Under the pieces are notes generated by a model. It was not told the DNA's origin. It worked only from the letters and a program-made list of their open reading frames with translations, and did not search any database. A DNA stretch of 64,000 nucleotides, taken from NCBI RefSeq assembly GCF_003097355.1, contig NZ_PYUI01000003.1, forward strand, positions 248,001-312,000. The letters run 5' to 3'. How positions within the stretch are numbered: position 1 is the first letter of the stretch; each line of letters starts with the position of its first letter. The position numbers were made by a program, and so were the translations under genes. Of this stretch, positions 44,322-53,711 are shown piece after piece. Source of the DNA: Arthrobacter sp. H-02-3 (GTDB taxonomy: Bacteria > Actinomycetota > Actinomycetes > Actinomycetales > Micrococcaceae).

Positions 44322-45188
44322 TTAGGGTTTCTCTTCTTTGGCGGTCTCGGTGAAGAGGTCTCCCTGGGCGGCTCCCGAGCCCGCCTTCCCGCCGCCCGGG
44401 CCGCGCAAAATGAATGCGATACCGACGGCGGCCGCTGCGCCGGCCAGCGGCCCGGCGACGTACACCCAGTATTCGCTGAAATTGCCGCCGGCGAAGTCGG
44501 GGCCGAACGTTCGCGCCGGATTCATCGATGTGCCGGAGATGGGACTGCCCCACAGGCCGGCCACGGCAATGTAGGCGCCTACTGCAAAGGCCCCGAGCAA
44601 TCCGATGTTCTGGGCCCCTGAGGCGGTTCCCAGAATGACGCTGACCAGCACGAGCGTGAGCAGTGTCTCCATCCAGAACGCGGCGCCCGCCGAATACCCC
44701 GCCGCCGGATAGTTCGAACCGTACGTGGCGGAGACACCGATGACGGCCTGCAGCAGCAGGCAGGCAAGCGTCGCGCCGATGAGCTGAACGACGATGTAGC
44801 CCGGCACCCTGCGCCACGGGAAGTCACCGCGGAGCGCGAACGCGAAGCTGACCGCAGGGTTCAGATGCGCGCCGGAGATTTTGCCCATGAACAGGATGAT
44901 CCCCATCACCATCAGGCCGGGGGCCACCACGGCCGCCGTGCGGCTGATGACACCGGGGAAGGCCTGGCTCATCATTCCACCCCCGGCCGCGACAATGACG
45001 AGGAGAAATGTGCCGTAAAACTCCGAGAACAGCCGCCGCCATTCCTGGCGCGGATCATTAAAGTCCTGGATTCGCAGCAGGATGTTCTGCTCGACAACTC
45101 CCAGCTCGCTGGCAAGGTTGTGATTGTGCGCCTCGTCTTGACTCGCGCCCGCGCGTCCGATTCCGTCTTTGCCCTGATTTTCCGCCAT
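44322..45188 (-). CDS. Aquaporin (MIP family)
   Basis: 288-residue water or small-solute channel with six helices. Both NPA boxes are present: HLNPAVS (Asn110) and SMNPART (Asn223), the latter with the Arg of the selectivity filter. The cytosolic N-terminus is unusually long, about 52 residues (AHNHNLASELGVVEQNILLRIQDFN) before the first helix. GGAGGCG lies 7 bases before the ATG. A K+ channel gene is divergent, which would fit osmotic adaptation, though no regulator is seen. Confidence 0.93.
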   Translation of the reverse strand: MAENQGKDGIGRAGASQDEAHNHNLASELGVVEQNILLRIQDFNDPRQEWRRLFSEFYGTFLLVIVAAGGGMMSQAFPGVISRTAAVVAPGLMVMGIILFMGKISGAHLNPAVSFAFALRGDFPWRRVPGYIVVQLIGATLACLLLQAVIGVSATYGSNYPAAGYSAGAAFWMETLLTLVLVSVILGTASGAQNIGLLGAFAVGAYIAVAGLWGSPISGTSMNPARTFGPDFAGGNFSEYWVYVAGPLAGAAAAVGIAFILRGPGGGKAGSGAAQGDLFTETAKEEKP

Positions 45189-45511
45189 GGCGTGTCGCCT
45201 CCGCCGGTTATGGAATCGTGCCGTGCCAATCTGATTGCCAATCTGTTGGCACAGAGTGGGGCGGCACCTGAGAAGCCCAATGTACCGCTGCCGGAGCCGG
45301 TTGTCAGCGTTGCGCAGATGGCCCTCCAGGAGTTGTCGGCCGGCCAATGAAGCGAGATCCATCCGTCACGGGCCACGGCCGGTAAGGGCGCAGTCGGTTC
45401 GGGGAAAGGACGGGCTGGCGCCCGCGAACAGCCGAAAGGCGCGAACATCCGAAAGAACAGGGGCGGCAATTTCGTAAGGACATCCGGGGAACAAAGTCCT
45501 ACGATTCAGCC
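45189..45511. other. Intergenic region between aquaporin and K+ channel genes
   Basis: About 320 bp with no convincing gene; the open frames are extensions or antisense of the aquaporin gene. It should contain two divergent promoters, but I saw no clear -35/-10 pair or dyad. Confidence 0.4.
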
Positions 45512-46282
45512 ATGACGCTTCAGACGTGGCAGAAGTATTCCGAGTGGCCCCTCGTCGGTGCGGCCTTTCTTTTCCTGGCCGCCTACTCCATCCTGGTCAT
45601 TGTCGAACCCCCGGCCCCCTACGGCACCCTTCTGACACTGGTCATCTGGTCAACGTGGGCTGCCTTCGGCGTCGATTACATTGTGAAATTGGTGCTGGCG
45701 CCCCACCGGGGCCGATGGTTCATCCGCCACCCTATGGACCTGCTCATGGTGGTGCTTCCGGTAGCGCGGCCATTGCGGCTGTTGCGGCCCTTCACCTTGC
45801 GTAAAGTCATGGACCGGGCCCCGGGCACCGCCATCCGAACGCGCGTCATGGCCTATGTCATTGCCTCGGCCGTCCTTCTGATCTACACCGTTGCCCTGAG
45901 CGTCCTCAGTTTCGAAAAGGGCGCTCCGAACGCGAATATCACCACGATGGGCGACTCCCTGTGGTGGGCGGTGGTCACCATCACAACGATCGGTTATGGC
46001 GACTATTACCCCGTCACCGTTCCTGGCCGGTGGGCTGCGGCCGCACTGATGGTCGGCGGGTTTGCAGTCCTGAGCATGGTCACGGCAGCCGTGTCCTCCT
46101 GGCTGGTTGAAAGTGTGACCGCCGCAACCGCTTCACGGACGAAAGCCGACCAAGTCTCCGGCAACGACGAGCTTGCCCGCCTCACTGCCCAGGTCAATAG
46201 GCTCAATGACCAGCTGGCCCGGAGCCTGAATGAAACCAACAGTGACCAGGGCGACGGCAAACCACGCAGGGAACCAGGTTAA
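45512..46282 (+). CDS. Voltage-gated-type K+ channel protein
   Basis: 256-residue cation channel. A degenerate voltage-sensor part (four helices to about 130, with the S4-like RPLRLLRPFTLRKV at 84-98) precedes the pore: selectivity filter TITTIGYGDYYPV at about 162-174 between two helices. The C-terminus (about 215-250) is a coiled coil (DELARLTAQVNRLNDQLARSL) that would help tetramer assembly. Selective for K+. No operon partner. Confidence 0.9.
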   Translation: MTLQTWQKYSEWPLVGAAFLFLAAYSILVIVEPPAPYGTLLTLVIWSTWAAFGVDYIVKLVLAPHRGRWFIRHPMDLLMVVLPVARPLRLLRPFTLRKVMDRAPGTAIRTRVMAYVIASAVLLIYTVALSVLSFEKGAPNANITTMGDSLWWAVVTITTIGYGDYYPVTVPGRWAAAALMVGGFAVLSMVTAAVSSWLVESVTAATASRTKADQVSGNDELARLTAQVNRLNDQLARSLNETNSDQGDGKPRREPG

Positions 46283-46372
46283 TGGCCGCGAGCCAACGCC
46301 CCACCGGCCGTCCACATCACGACCGTCTCCCTGCCGTCCCCTGGCGCGGCATCCGGTCGGTGCCGTTGCGTT

Positions 46373-47902
46373 TCAGAAGCCGGCCGGCCTCTTCTGCCGC
46401 GGATTGCCTTGGAGGTCCATGGCTTCGTGGATCTGCAGGGCAAACCACAATTGCGCCAGCGTGGAGGTTTCGGTCATATCAAGGCCTGTCAGCTCACTGA
46501 TCTTCCGGATGCGATAAATGATGGTCTGGCGATGCGCGAACAGGGCAGCCGCGGTTTTCTGCCAGGACCGTTGCGTGTCAAGAAAGGTCTTCAGCGTGAC
46601 GATGAGGTCCCCATTTTCTCCCTGTTCATACTGGAAAATGGGTCCCAGGAGCCGCTGTACCAGTGCGTTGCCTTCCTCAAAGCTGGTGAGTCCCAGCCAG
46701 GAGGGTCCCTCGGCATAGCGGACCAGCCGCTCGCCGGTGCTTGATGCGGTCCCAAGCGCCCACATCGATTCCTGAAGGGCCCTCTGCGCACCGGCGGCCG
46801 CGGAAGGCCGGCTGATCCCGATCTTCACATTCAAGGGAACGACGTGCCGCAGGAGATCGTCGGTGCAGTCTGAGGCGACAGCCAGATGCAACATATTGAA
46901 CCTGCGCTGGCAGGCCGTCGGATAGCCGTGTCGCCAAAAATCTACGTGAATCCCCGCCAGGGCCTCACCGTCGTCGCTGGACATGGAGATGATGAGGAAT
47001 TCCCGTGAAGTAATCCCGAATTCAGGCAGCCGGCTTTCAATCTCGGCTACGCCCAGGCGTCCGTCAAAGGCCTGCACAAGGAACTCGGCGCCCAGCCGGC
47101 GCTGGTTCTCGAGCGACAGAACCGTCCGCGATAGCTCCAGCCCAAGGACTGTGGCGGCATGAAGCAGCACCACCGCGTCCGGGAGCGGCTCGGATTTCGG
47201 CAGCACCACCAGGAGCGCATTGGCGTGAGTCGGAATATCCATCATCAGAAGGTGACGGTCCCCCAAACGGTGCCACTGGAACTTCTTGCTGGCCACCGGT
47301 GACCTGCTAGTCAGCGGTTCAAGGTCACGCCGGAGCTCCGGCGGCAACGACCGGCCTCCGGGATGCCAGGCATGCAGGCACCGTCGATCAACCACGAAGA
47401 GGCTCGCGTCGAGTTCGGCCTCGATGCCAGCGATCAAACTCAACCAGTTGTCGTCAGAGGGCCCCGCCAGCCGAAGGAGGTCATAGATGCGAGCCGTCTG
47501 ACGCAGTTTTCGGGACTCCTCAAGCAACGAAGCCTCAGCGACCGAACGTGCGATAGCGATGAATGGAAGCGGGTAGGGGATGCTGATGACCGGCAACGGC
47601 AGGTGGTCGCAGACTTCGAAGAACTCGGGAAGCAGTTTAGGGGCATGCATCTGCTCGCCGATCGCCAGGGCACTCGCGCCGGCGTTGACCAGTGCCTCGG
47701 CAAGCTCAACCTGCCCCGTGGGATCCGCCGGGATGGAGAGCCCGTTGGTCATCATGAGCTCGCCGCCGGTGACCCATTCCCACAGCCGCGGGAGGTCGGA
47801 TGTGTGGGCCCACGTGACCCTGTTGCCCAGACCGGCGGACCCCGCCAGAAGGCTCAGGCCCAACTGGGGTTCGGCCAGCAGTTCGGCCACGGTGATCGCC
47901 AT
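46373..47902 (-). CDS. PucR family transcriptional regulator
   Basis: 509-residue regulator with the PucR N-terminal domain (about 1-125: TVAELLAEPQLGLSLLAGSAGLGNRV), a middle GGDEF-like ligand region, and the C-terminal helix-turn-helix (about 440-500: TLKTFLDTQRSWQKTAAALFAHRQTIIYRIRKISELTGLD). Start ATG follows AGGAAC and matches the conserved N-terminus; a longer start exists 17 codons upstream. It is divergent from the ureohydrolase gene. PucR proteins usually activate purine, polyamine or amino-acid degradation, so it probably controls the catabolic cluster that follows. Confidence 0.9.
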   Translation of the reverse strand: MAITVAELLAEPQLGLSLLAGSAGLGNRVTWAHTSDLPRLWEWVTGGELMMTNGLSIPADPTGQVELAEALVNAGASALAIGEQMHAPKLLPEFFEVCDHLPLPVISIPYPLPFIAIARSVAEASLLEESRKLRQTARIYDLLRLAGPSDDNWLSLIAGIEAELDASLFVVDRRCLHAWHPGGRSLPPELRRDLEPLTSRSPVASKKFQWHRLGDRHLLMMDIPTHANALLVVLPKSEPLPDAVVLLHAATVLGLELSRTVLSLENQRRLGAEFLVQAFDGRLGVAEIESRLPEFGITSREFLIISMSSDDGEALAGIHVDFWRHGYPTACQRRFNMLHLAVASDCTDDLLRHVVPLNVKIGISRPSAAAGAQRALQESMWALGTASSTGERLVRYAEGPSWLGLTSFEEGNALVQRLLGPIFQYEQGENGDLIVTLKTFLDTQRSWQKTAAALFAHRQTIIYRIRKISELTGLDMTETSTLAQLWFALQIHEAMDLQGNPRQKRPAGF

Positions 47903-47945
47903 GCGCGGTTCCTGTTCATGAGTGCGGAGGCCGCCCCCAAGCCGC

Positions 47946-47962
47946 TTATACACATGTATAAA
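47946..47962. promoter_or_regulatory. Putative PucR box 1
   Basis: TTATACACATGTATAAA, a nearly symmetrical 17-mer 44 bases before the PucR start and between the divergent pucR-type and ureohydrolase genes. It matches box 2 at 14 of 17 positions. A further dyad, ATCTGCG (47984-47990) and CGCAGAT (48005-48011), lies closer to the ureohydrolase gene. Confidence 0.6.
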
Positions 47963-48108
47963 CCCCTCGGTTATTTGTAGTCAATCTGCGCATATACGCC
48001 GTGACGCAGATCACTAATAGTGGAGGTAGCAGCAACCGCGCAGATGCCCGGCACGGAGAAGAAATCTGCGGGGCTGCCGGAAACCAAAGCAACCGGAGGA
48101 TCCCTGTC

Positions 48109-49113
48109 ATGACCGCACACAAGCCAATCGGCCCCGTCGACGCAACGAAAGTCCCCCGATACGCGGGCCTGGGCACCTTCGCCCGGCTTCCTCAGATCGA
48201 CCGCGTCCCTGACTACGACATTGCGATTGTCGGTGTCCCGTTCGACGGCGGCACCTCCTACCGCCCGGGTGCCCGCTTCGGTCCGGCAGCCGTCCGTGAA
48301 GCGTCGCGGCTCCTGCGCCCCGGCTACCACCCGGAGCTCGACGTCGAGCCAGTGTACGAAGCCCAGGTTGTCGACGCCGGCGACATCGCCTGCACCCCGT
48401 ATGACATCGCCCGCGCAGTCCGTGAGATCGAGGAGCAGGCCCTCCCGCTCCTCGGCGACGCCGGCTCCGGCAAGAGGCTCATCTCCATCGGCGGCGACCA
48501 CACTATCGCGCTCCCGATGCTGCGGGCCCTGAACAAGGTCCACGGCCCGGTGGCCCTGCTCCACTTCGATGCACACCTGGACACGTGGGACACCTATTTC
48601 GACCAGCCGGTCACGCACGGAACCATCTTCCGCCGGGCCTTCGAAGAAGGCCTGCTCGTCGAGGACAGGTCGATGCATGTGGGCATCCGCGGCCCGGTTT
48701 ACGACCGCAACGATTTCCTTCGCGACCACGAGTTCGGCTTCCAGATCATCCGCTGCTCTGACCTGGACGTCATCGGGGTTCCGGCCGCGATCCAGCGCGT
48801 CAAGGAGCGGCTGGGCGACACCCCGGTCTACGTCTCCATCGACATCGATGTTCTGGACCCGGCCTACGCCCCGGGCACCGGCACCCCGGAAATGGGCGGG
48901 CTCCACTCCCGCGAGCTGCTGGCGCTGCTCCGCGGATTGAACGGCATCAACATCGTGGGCGCCGACGTCGTCGAGGTCGCTCCGGCCTACGACCACGCAG
49001 ACATCACCACAGTCGCCGCGGCGACCCTCGTCTTCGACCTCCTGGCGTTGATGGTGAACCGCAGCAAGGCCACCGCCAACGTCGCCCAACAGCTGGAATC
49101 GGCCACCGTTTGA
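48109..49113 (+). CDS. Agmatinase-family ureohydrolase (guanidino-acid type likely)
   Basis: 334-residue arginase-superfamily enzyme that releases urea from a guanidino compound using a binuclear metal centre. Ligands are all present: His131 (GGDHT), Asp154/His156/Asp158 (HFDAHLDTWD), Asp245/Asp247 (SIDIDVLDPAYAPGTG). Specificity is likely agmatine, guanidinobutyrate or guanidinopropionate rather than arginine. The downstream permease and aminobutyraldehyde-type dehydrogenase fit polyamine or guanidino-acid breakdown. GGAGG precedes the ATG. First gene of the divergent cluster. Confidence 0.9.
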   Translation: MTAHKPIGPVDATKVPRYAGLGTFARLPQIDRVPDYDIAIVGVPFDGGTSYRPGARFGPAAVREASRLLRPGYHPELDVEPVYEAQVVDAGDIACTPYDIARAVREIEEQALPLLGDAGSGKRLISIGGDHTIALPMLRALNKVHGPVALLHFDAHLDTWDTYFDQPVTHGTIFRRAFEEGLLVEDRSMHVGIRGPVYDRNDFLRDHEFGFQIIRCSDLDVIGVPAAIQRVKERLGDTPVYVSIDIDVLDPAYAPGTGTPEMGGLHSRELLALLRGLNGINIVGADVVEVAPAYDHADITTVAAATLVFDLLALMVNRSKATANVAQQLESATV

Positions 49114-49142
49114 GCCGCAATTGCCGGGCAGTCGCGGCTGAT

Positions 49143-49159
49143 TTGTACATATGTATGAA
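49143..49159. promoter_or_regulatory. Putative PucR box 2
   Basis: TTGTACATATGTATGAA with the perfect 10-bp core TACATATGTA, between the ureohydrolase stop and the permease promoter. It lies about 40 bases upstream of the predicted -35, an activator-type position. Confidence 0.6.
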
Positions 49160-49197
49160 GAGGTTTACGGCAACTGTTCAATCGCCGGATTCTCACT

Positions 49198-49227
49198 GTG
49201 ACAAAAGTCACGAATGATTGATACAAC
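49198..49227 (+). promoter_or_regulatory. Promoter of the permease gene with GTGAC dyad
   Basis: TGACAA (49199-49204), 17 bases, TACAAC (49222-49227). GTGAC-AAAA-GTCAC (49198-49211) covers the -35 and could bind another regulator, for example one sensing nitrogen or carbon state (a guess). Confidence 0.5.
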
Positions 49228-49273
49228 AGATCCCGTGCTCGACGAAGTGCCGGGACAGAACAAAGAGGTTCCC

Positions 49274-49297
49274 ATGTACTCCTGGAATGCATCATGA
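49274..49297 (+). CDS. Possible leader peptide MYSWNAS
   Basis: Seven codons with AGAGG seven bases before the ATG. Its TGA stop overlaps the permease ATG (ATGA), so translation of the permease, which has a weak site of its own, could depend on it. Short and unproven; it may instead be a chance frame. Confidence 0.35.
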   Translation: MYSWNAS

Positions 49298-50769
49298 GCG
49301 CTCGACCCACTCGCGCCACGGCTGACGTGCCCCGGCTCGAAGACAAGACCATTCAACCCATCCCTGCCGACGAGCGCCACGGCAAGGCCCGCGACCTTTT
49401 CACCATCTGGTTCGGTTCCAACATCATGATCATGACGATCGTGACCGGTGGACTCGCGACCACGGTGTTCGGCCTCAGCTTTGTACCCGCCATCGTCGGA
49501 ATCATCATTGGAAACCTCGTCGGCGGCATCTTCATGGCCCTGCATTCGGCACAGGGCCCGCAATTGGGCGTGGCGCAGATGATTCAGACCCGCGGGCAGT
49601 TCGGTTCGTACGGGGCGCTGCTGATCGTTGGCATCGTGGTGATCATGTACGTCGGATTCTTTGCAGCGAACCTCGTCTTTGGAGGCGAAGCGCTGGCCGC
49701 GGTCAGCCCGGGCATCAGTGTTGACGGAGGCATCATTGTCATTGGCGTCGTGAGTGTGGTTGCCACCATCTTCGGGTACCGGCTCATCCACGCCTATGCG
49801 CGCTTCCTGAGCATCGTGGCCGGCCTGGCGCTGGTGCTGGCTTTCGTCTGGATCCTGGCCGTCCACGGATTGCCGGCCAGCTTCCTGACCCAGGGGAACT
49901 TCAACTGGGTGGGCTTCATGGCCACCATCTCCGTCTCCGCCCTCTGGCAACTCGCCTACGCCCCCTACGTCTCGGACTACTCCCGCTACATGCCCCAGGG
50001 CACCGGCTCGGCCCCGGCGTTCTGGGCGTCCTACTCCGGCTGCGTCCTGGGAACACTCTTCCCGATGGTCCTGGGCGCCCTGGTGGGAACGCTCGCCATG
50101 ACACTGATCACCGATGGCAGCGCCGTCGAAATAGTCGGGAGCCTCAGTGCCCTCCTTGGGCCATGGACCATGGTGGTCATCGGCATTTTCTGCCTCGGCG
50201 TTGCGGCGTCGAACGCCATGAATCTCTACTGCGGGGTGCTGTGCAGCCTCACCATCGGGCAGACGTTCAAGCCGGCCTGGCTGCCCCGCGCCAAGACCCG
50301 GACCATTACGGCGATCCTCCTCTTCACGCTCGCCCTCCTGATCTCCCTGTTCGCACGCGACAATTTCATCTTCTTCTACACGAACTTCCTCTCCTTCCTG
50401 ATGTACGTCCTGGTTCCGTGGACGGCCATCAACCTGGTGGACTACTACCTGCTGCGTCACGGCGACTACAGGGTTGAAGACTTCTTCAAGCGCGACGGCG
50501 GAGTGTACGGAAGGTTCAACTGGATTGCGATCGGAGCCTATGTGGCCGGCGCGTTGATCCAGGTTCCGTTCTCGGCAACCGCGATGTTCACGGGCCCTGT
50601 CGCCGCAGCGATGAACGGCGTGGACCTCTCCTGGATTGTTGGCCTGGTGGTGGTTGCACCCCTCTACTACGTTGCGGCACGCGTGTTCCGGAAGACGCCG
50701 GATGGCGTTGCCGTCCCCTTTCAGTCGCCCGCATTCGCAACTGACCTGGTTGAGGCGCCGCAGACGTAA
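49294..50769 (+). CDS. NCS1 (purine-cytosine permease-like) transporter
   Basis: 491-residue inner-membrane importer with twelve helices. NCS1 features: WFGSNIMIMTIVTGGLATTVFGLSF in helix 1 (unwound substrate-binding segment), AYAPYVSDYSRYMP (about 226-239), and FLSFLMYVLVPWTAINLVDYY (about 366-386). Family members carry cytosine, purines, allantoin or hydantoins by proton or sodium symport. Neighbours suggest that here it brings in the guanidino or polyamine-like substrate of the cluster, or a ureide; not determined. Confidence 0.9.
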   Translation: MSARPTRATADVPRLEDKTIQPIPADERHGKARDLFTIWFGSNIMIMTIVTGGLATTVFGLSFVPAIVGIIIGNLVGGIFMALHSAQGPQLGVAQMIQTRGQFGSYGALLIVGIVVIMYVGFFAANLVFGGEALAAVSPGISVDGGIIVIGVVSVVATIFGYRLIHAYARFLSIVAGLALVLAFVWILAVHGLPASFLTQGNFNWVGFMATISVSALWQLAYAPYVSDYSRYMPQGTGSAPAFWASYSGCVLGTLFPMVLGALVGTLAMTLITDGSAVEIVGSLSALLGPWTMVVIGIFCLGVAASNAMNLYCGVLCSLTIGQTFKPAWLPRAKTRTITAILLFTLALLISLFARDNFIFFYTNFLSFLMYVLVPWTAINLVDYYLLRHGDYRVEDFFKRDGGVYGRFNWIAIGAYVAGALIQVPFSATAMFTGPVAAAMNGVDLSWIVGLVVVAPLYYVAARVFRKTPDGVAVPFQSPAFATDLVEAPQT

Positions 50770-50850
50770 CGTCCACCCCGGGCATCTGCGGCCCGCACTC
50801 ACACAAACTCCCGGCGCCGACATCGGCGCAGAAAACAAAGGCCAATTATC

Positions 50851-52353
50851 ATGACACTCACAGACATCAAGCAGTTCACAGTCCGACGCTCTTCCTCCGA
50901 GCAAAGCTGCGCCGGCATTTTGCCGCCCGCGGGGCACTTCATCGGTGGAACGTTTGTCCCCGGTTCCTCGACTCAGCTCATCGACGTCGTAGACCCCACC
51001 ACGGAGCAGGTCATCACGTCAGTACAGGCCGGCACGGCTGCGGATGTGGACGTTGCGGTCGAGGCGGCCGTGGCGGCCCAGAAGTCCTGGGGCGCCACGA
51101 CGCCGAAGGAACGGTCCGAGGTGCTCACGCTGATCGCCAACATCATTGAAGACAACCGTGAAGCATTCGAACTCATCGAGTCCGCCAACACCGGAAAACC
51201 GCGAACCGTCGCGGAGGACGATGTCTCCAGCGCCATCGACACCTTCCGATTCATGGCCGGAGCTTCCCGCACGCTGACGTCTATGGCGGGCGGCGATTAC
51301 GCCACCGGACACACCTCGGTCATCCTCAGGGAACCCGTCGGCGTCGTCGGCGTCATTACCCCTTGGAACTACCCGCTGCTGATGGCCGCGTGGAAGATCG
51401 CGCCCATCCTGGCCGCCGGAAACAGCATCGTCCTCAAGCCCTCCGAACAGACTCCCCTCTCGACACTGAAGCTGGCGGAACTTGTGGCTGGACGCATCCC
51501 CGATGGAATCCTCAACGTCGTGACGGGTCAAGGCCGAACCGTTGGGCAGCGACTTGCCGAACACCCTGATATCGCCCTCATTGCGCTGACGGGGAGCGTC
51601 GTCAGCGGACAGGCGGTGGCGGAGACCGCGGGCAAGTCCGTTAAGCGCGTCCACCTCGAACTCGGCGGCAAGGCCCCTGTTGTGGTCTTCCCCGACGCCG
51701 ACCTCCGCGCCGCCGCCGCCGGCGTGCGAAACGCCGGCTTCTGGAATGCCGGCCAGGACTGCGGCGCCGCCTGCCGCGTGCTGGTCCACGAATCCGTGGC
51801 TGAGGAGTTTACCGAGCACCTGGTGCGCGAAGTCGGCACGCTCGTCGTCGGCGCCCCGGGCGCCGGGGACGACGTGGAAATCGGTCCCATGATTTCGCGC
51901 CCGCACTTCGAACGCGTGAAGGAATCACTTGCCGAGGCAAAGGATGCGGGTCTTCAGGTGGCCATCGGCGGCTCGGCACTGGAAGGTACCGGCTACTTCA
52001 TTGAACCCACAGTGATCAGCAACGTGCCGGCCGGGGCCCATATCGCTACCCACGAAATCTTTGGTCCCGTCGTCACCATCGAGTCCTTCAGCACCACTGA
52101 CGAGGCCATTACCCGGGCCAACGAGAGCCCCTACGGCCTTTCTGCCTCGGTGTGGACGCGGGATTCGAGCCTGTCGCTGAGCATTCCGAAGCAACTCGAT
52201 TTCGGCACCGTCTGGGTCAATTCACACCTGGTGTTGGCCTGCGAGGTTCCGTGGGGCGGATTCAAAGGATCCGGCTATGGCCGCGACCTCTCACTCTATG
52301 CCCTGGACGATTACTCCCGGACCAAGCACGTCATGATCAACCACAGCGCGTGA
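50851..52353 (+). CDS. Aldehyde dehydrogenase, aminobutyraldehyde type
   Basis: 500-residue NAD(P)-dependent aldehyde dehydrogenase. Catalytic Cys304 is in GQDCGAAC and Glu270 in LELGGK. PWNYPLLMAAWKIAPILAAGN is the cofactor-binding block. The C-terminal WVNSHLVLACEVPWGGFKGSGYGRDLSLYALDDYSRTKHVM pattern (Glu residue region) is close to gamma-aminobutyraldehyde/betaine-aldehyde dehydrogenases such as PatD. It likely oxidises 4-aminobutanal or 4-guanidinobutanal to the acid, matching the ureohydrolase. It follows the permease by 81 bp. Confidence 0.88.
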   Translation: MTLTDIKQFTVRRSSSEQSCAGILPPAGHFIGGTFVPGSSTQLIDVVDPTTEQVITSVQAGTAADVDVAVEAAVAAQKSWGATTPKERSEVLTLIANIIEDNREAFELIESANTGKPRTVAEDDVSSAIDTFRFMAGASRTLTSMAGGDYATGHTSVILREPVGVVGVITPWNYPLLMAAWKIAPILAAGNSIVLKPSEQTPLSTLKLAELVAGRIPDGILNVVTGQGRTVGQRLAEHPDIALIALTGSVVSGQAVAETAGKSVKRVHLELGGKAPVVVFPDADLRAAAAGVRNAGFWNAGQDCGAACRVLVHESVAEEFTEHLVREVGTLVVGAPGAGDDVEIGPMISRPHFERVKESLAEAKDAGLQVAIGGSALEGTGYFIEPTVISNVPAGAHIATHEIFGPVVTIESFSTTDEAITRANESPYGLSASVWTRDSSLSLSIPKQLDFGTVWVNSHLVLACEVPWGGFKGSGYGRDLSLYALDDYSRTKHVMINHSA

Positions 52354-52381
52354 GCGTTGATACCAGCATCGGAGCTCAGCA

Positions 52382-53677
52382 ATGACCACCACGAATCATT
52401 CCCAGGCCGTGTCGTCGGCACGTGCGGCGACCCCGTCCGCTCCCTTCGGGACGGACGTCACGTGGACCAACTGGGGCGGAAACCAGAGCGCCACACCGGC
52501 CTTCACGGTCCGGCCCCGGAATGAACAAGAAGCGCTCGACGCCGTCCGGTTCGCCATCCGCGAGGGCCTGCCCGTCCGCGCGGTCGGCTCAGGACATTCA
52601 TCCTCTCCACTGGTTCAGACCGGCGGCGTCCTGATGGACATGTCCGCACTCTCGGCCATCACCGGAACCGACCGCGGGCGGCGCCGCGCCAGGGCCCTGG
52701 CCGGCACCACCATCAACGCCTTCGGCGATCCGCTGTGGGAACAGGGGCTGGCACTGGGCAACCAGGGCGACATCGACAAGCAGCAGATCGCCGGCGCACT
52801 CGCGACCAGCACCCACGGCTCCGGAAAGAACCTGGGCAGTTTCTCCTCCGCCTTGCGCTGGGTCAGGCTGATCAACGGCTACGGCGAAATCGTCGAAATC
52901 GGTGAAGGGCAACTCCGCGAACTCAGGGCCGCCCAGGTCGCTTTGGGCACCCTCGGAATCTTCCTGGAGGTCGAACTGGCGGTCGAGGACCGCTATTACC
53001 TGCAGGAGGAGATTACGTATCCCACGTGGGCGGAGACCGCGGCAACCTGGCAGGCCGACATCGACGCGAACAGGCACTACTCGTTCCTCTGGTGCCCGGA
53101 CAACGATTCATGTGAGCTCCTGGACCTCCCCGGTTCGCCTGACCAGAACATGGCGAACCGCAGCTACACGAAGCGGTACAACATCGCGCGGATCCAGGAC
53201 GACCGTGAAGTTTCCCGCACGGAGGGTGCCCGGCTGGACCGGTCGTACCGCATCTACCCGGGCGGGTTCACCACACAGTTCCATGAACTCGAGTACTTCG
53301 TTCCCAGCCACCACGGCCTGGAGGCCGTCGAAGCTGTCCAGGACCTGATCCGCACCAAGCATCCGGACCAGAAATACCCCGTTGAGGTCCGCTGGGTGAA
53401 GGCCGACCAAGGGTACATGTCCCAGTTCCAAGGGCGCGACACCACCGTCATTACCCTGACCACTCAACCTGGAACTGACTACTGGCCTTTCTTCCGGGAT
53501 GCAGATGCGCTGCTGCAGGAATTCGAGCCGCGTGCCCACTGGGGCAAGATCCATTTCATGACGAGGAGCCGCTTGGAGCGTCTCTACCCGGAGCTCGACA
53601 CCTTCATCCAGATACGCCGGGAGTTCGACCCCCGCGGAATGTTCCTCAACGACCACACCCGCGCCCTCGTAGGCTAA
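52382..53677 (+). CDS. FAD-linked aldonolactone/alditol oxidase family protein
   Basis: 431-residue VAO-family flavoprotein. The FAD domain holds His72 in VGSGHS, the usual site of covalent FAD attachment, then THGSGKNLGSFSS. The C-terminal HWGK motif (386-389) is the mark of the L-gulono/D-arabinono-lactone oxidase group, which also includes alditol oxidases. Substrate here is unknown; an oxidase for a hydroxylated or amine intermediate of the cluster is possible. ATG follows 28 bp after the dehydrogenase stop; the cluster then ends at a strong hairpin. Confidence 0.88.
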   Translation: MTTTNHSQAVSSARAATPSAPFGTDVTWTNWGGNQSATPAFTVRPRNEQEALDAVRFAIREGLPVRAVGSGHSSSPLVQTGGVLMDMSALSAITGTDRGRRRARALAGTTINAFGDPLWEQGLALGNQGDIDKQQIAGALATSTHGSGKNLGSFSSALRWVRLINGYGEIVEIGEGQLRELRAAQVALGTLGIFLEVELAVEDRYYLQEEITYPTWAETAATWQADIDANRHYSFLWCPDNDSCELLDLPGSPDQNMANRSYTKRYNIARIQDDREVSRTEGARLDRSYRIYPGGFTTQFHELEYFVPSHHGLEAVEAVQDLIRTKHPDQKYPVEVRWVKADQGYMSQFQGRDTTVITLTTQPGTDYWPFFRDADALLQEFEPRAHWGKIHFMTRSRLERLYPELDTFIQIRREFDPRGMFLNDHTRALVG

Positions 53678-53711
53678 ATCCACAAGCAGTTCACGCGCGC
53701 GCACAGCCAAA

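Noticed and set aside
49165..50937. Long minus-strand frame (590 codons) over the NCS1 permease
   Set aside because: Composition is His/Asp/Glu-rich noise and it mirrors the codon pattern of the real permease on the other strand.
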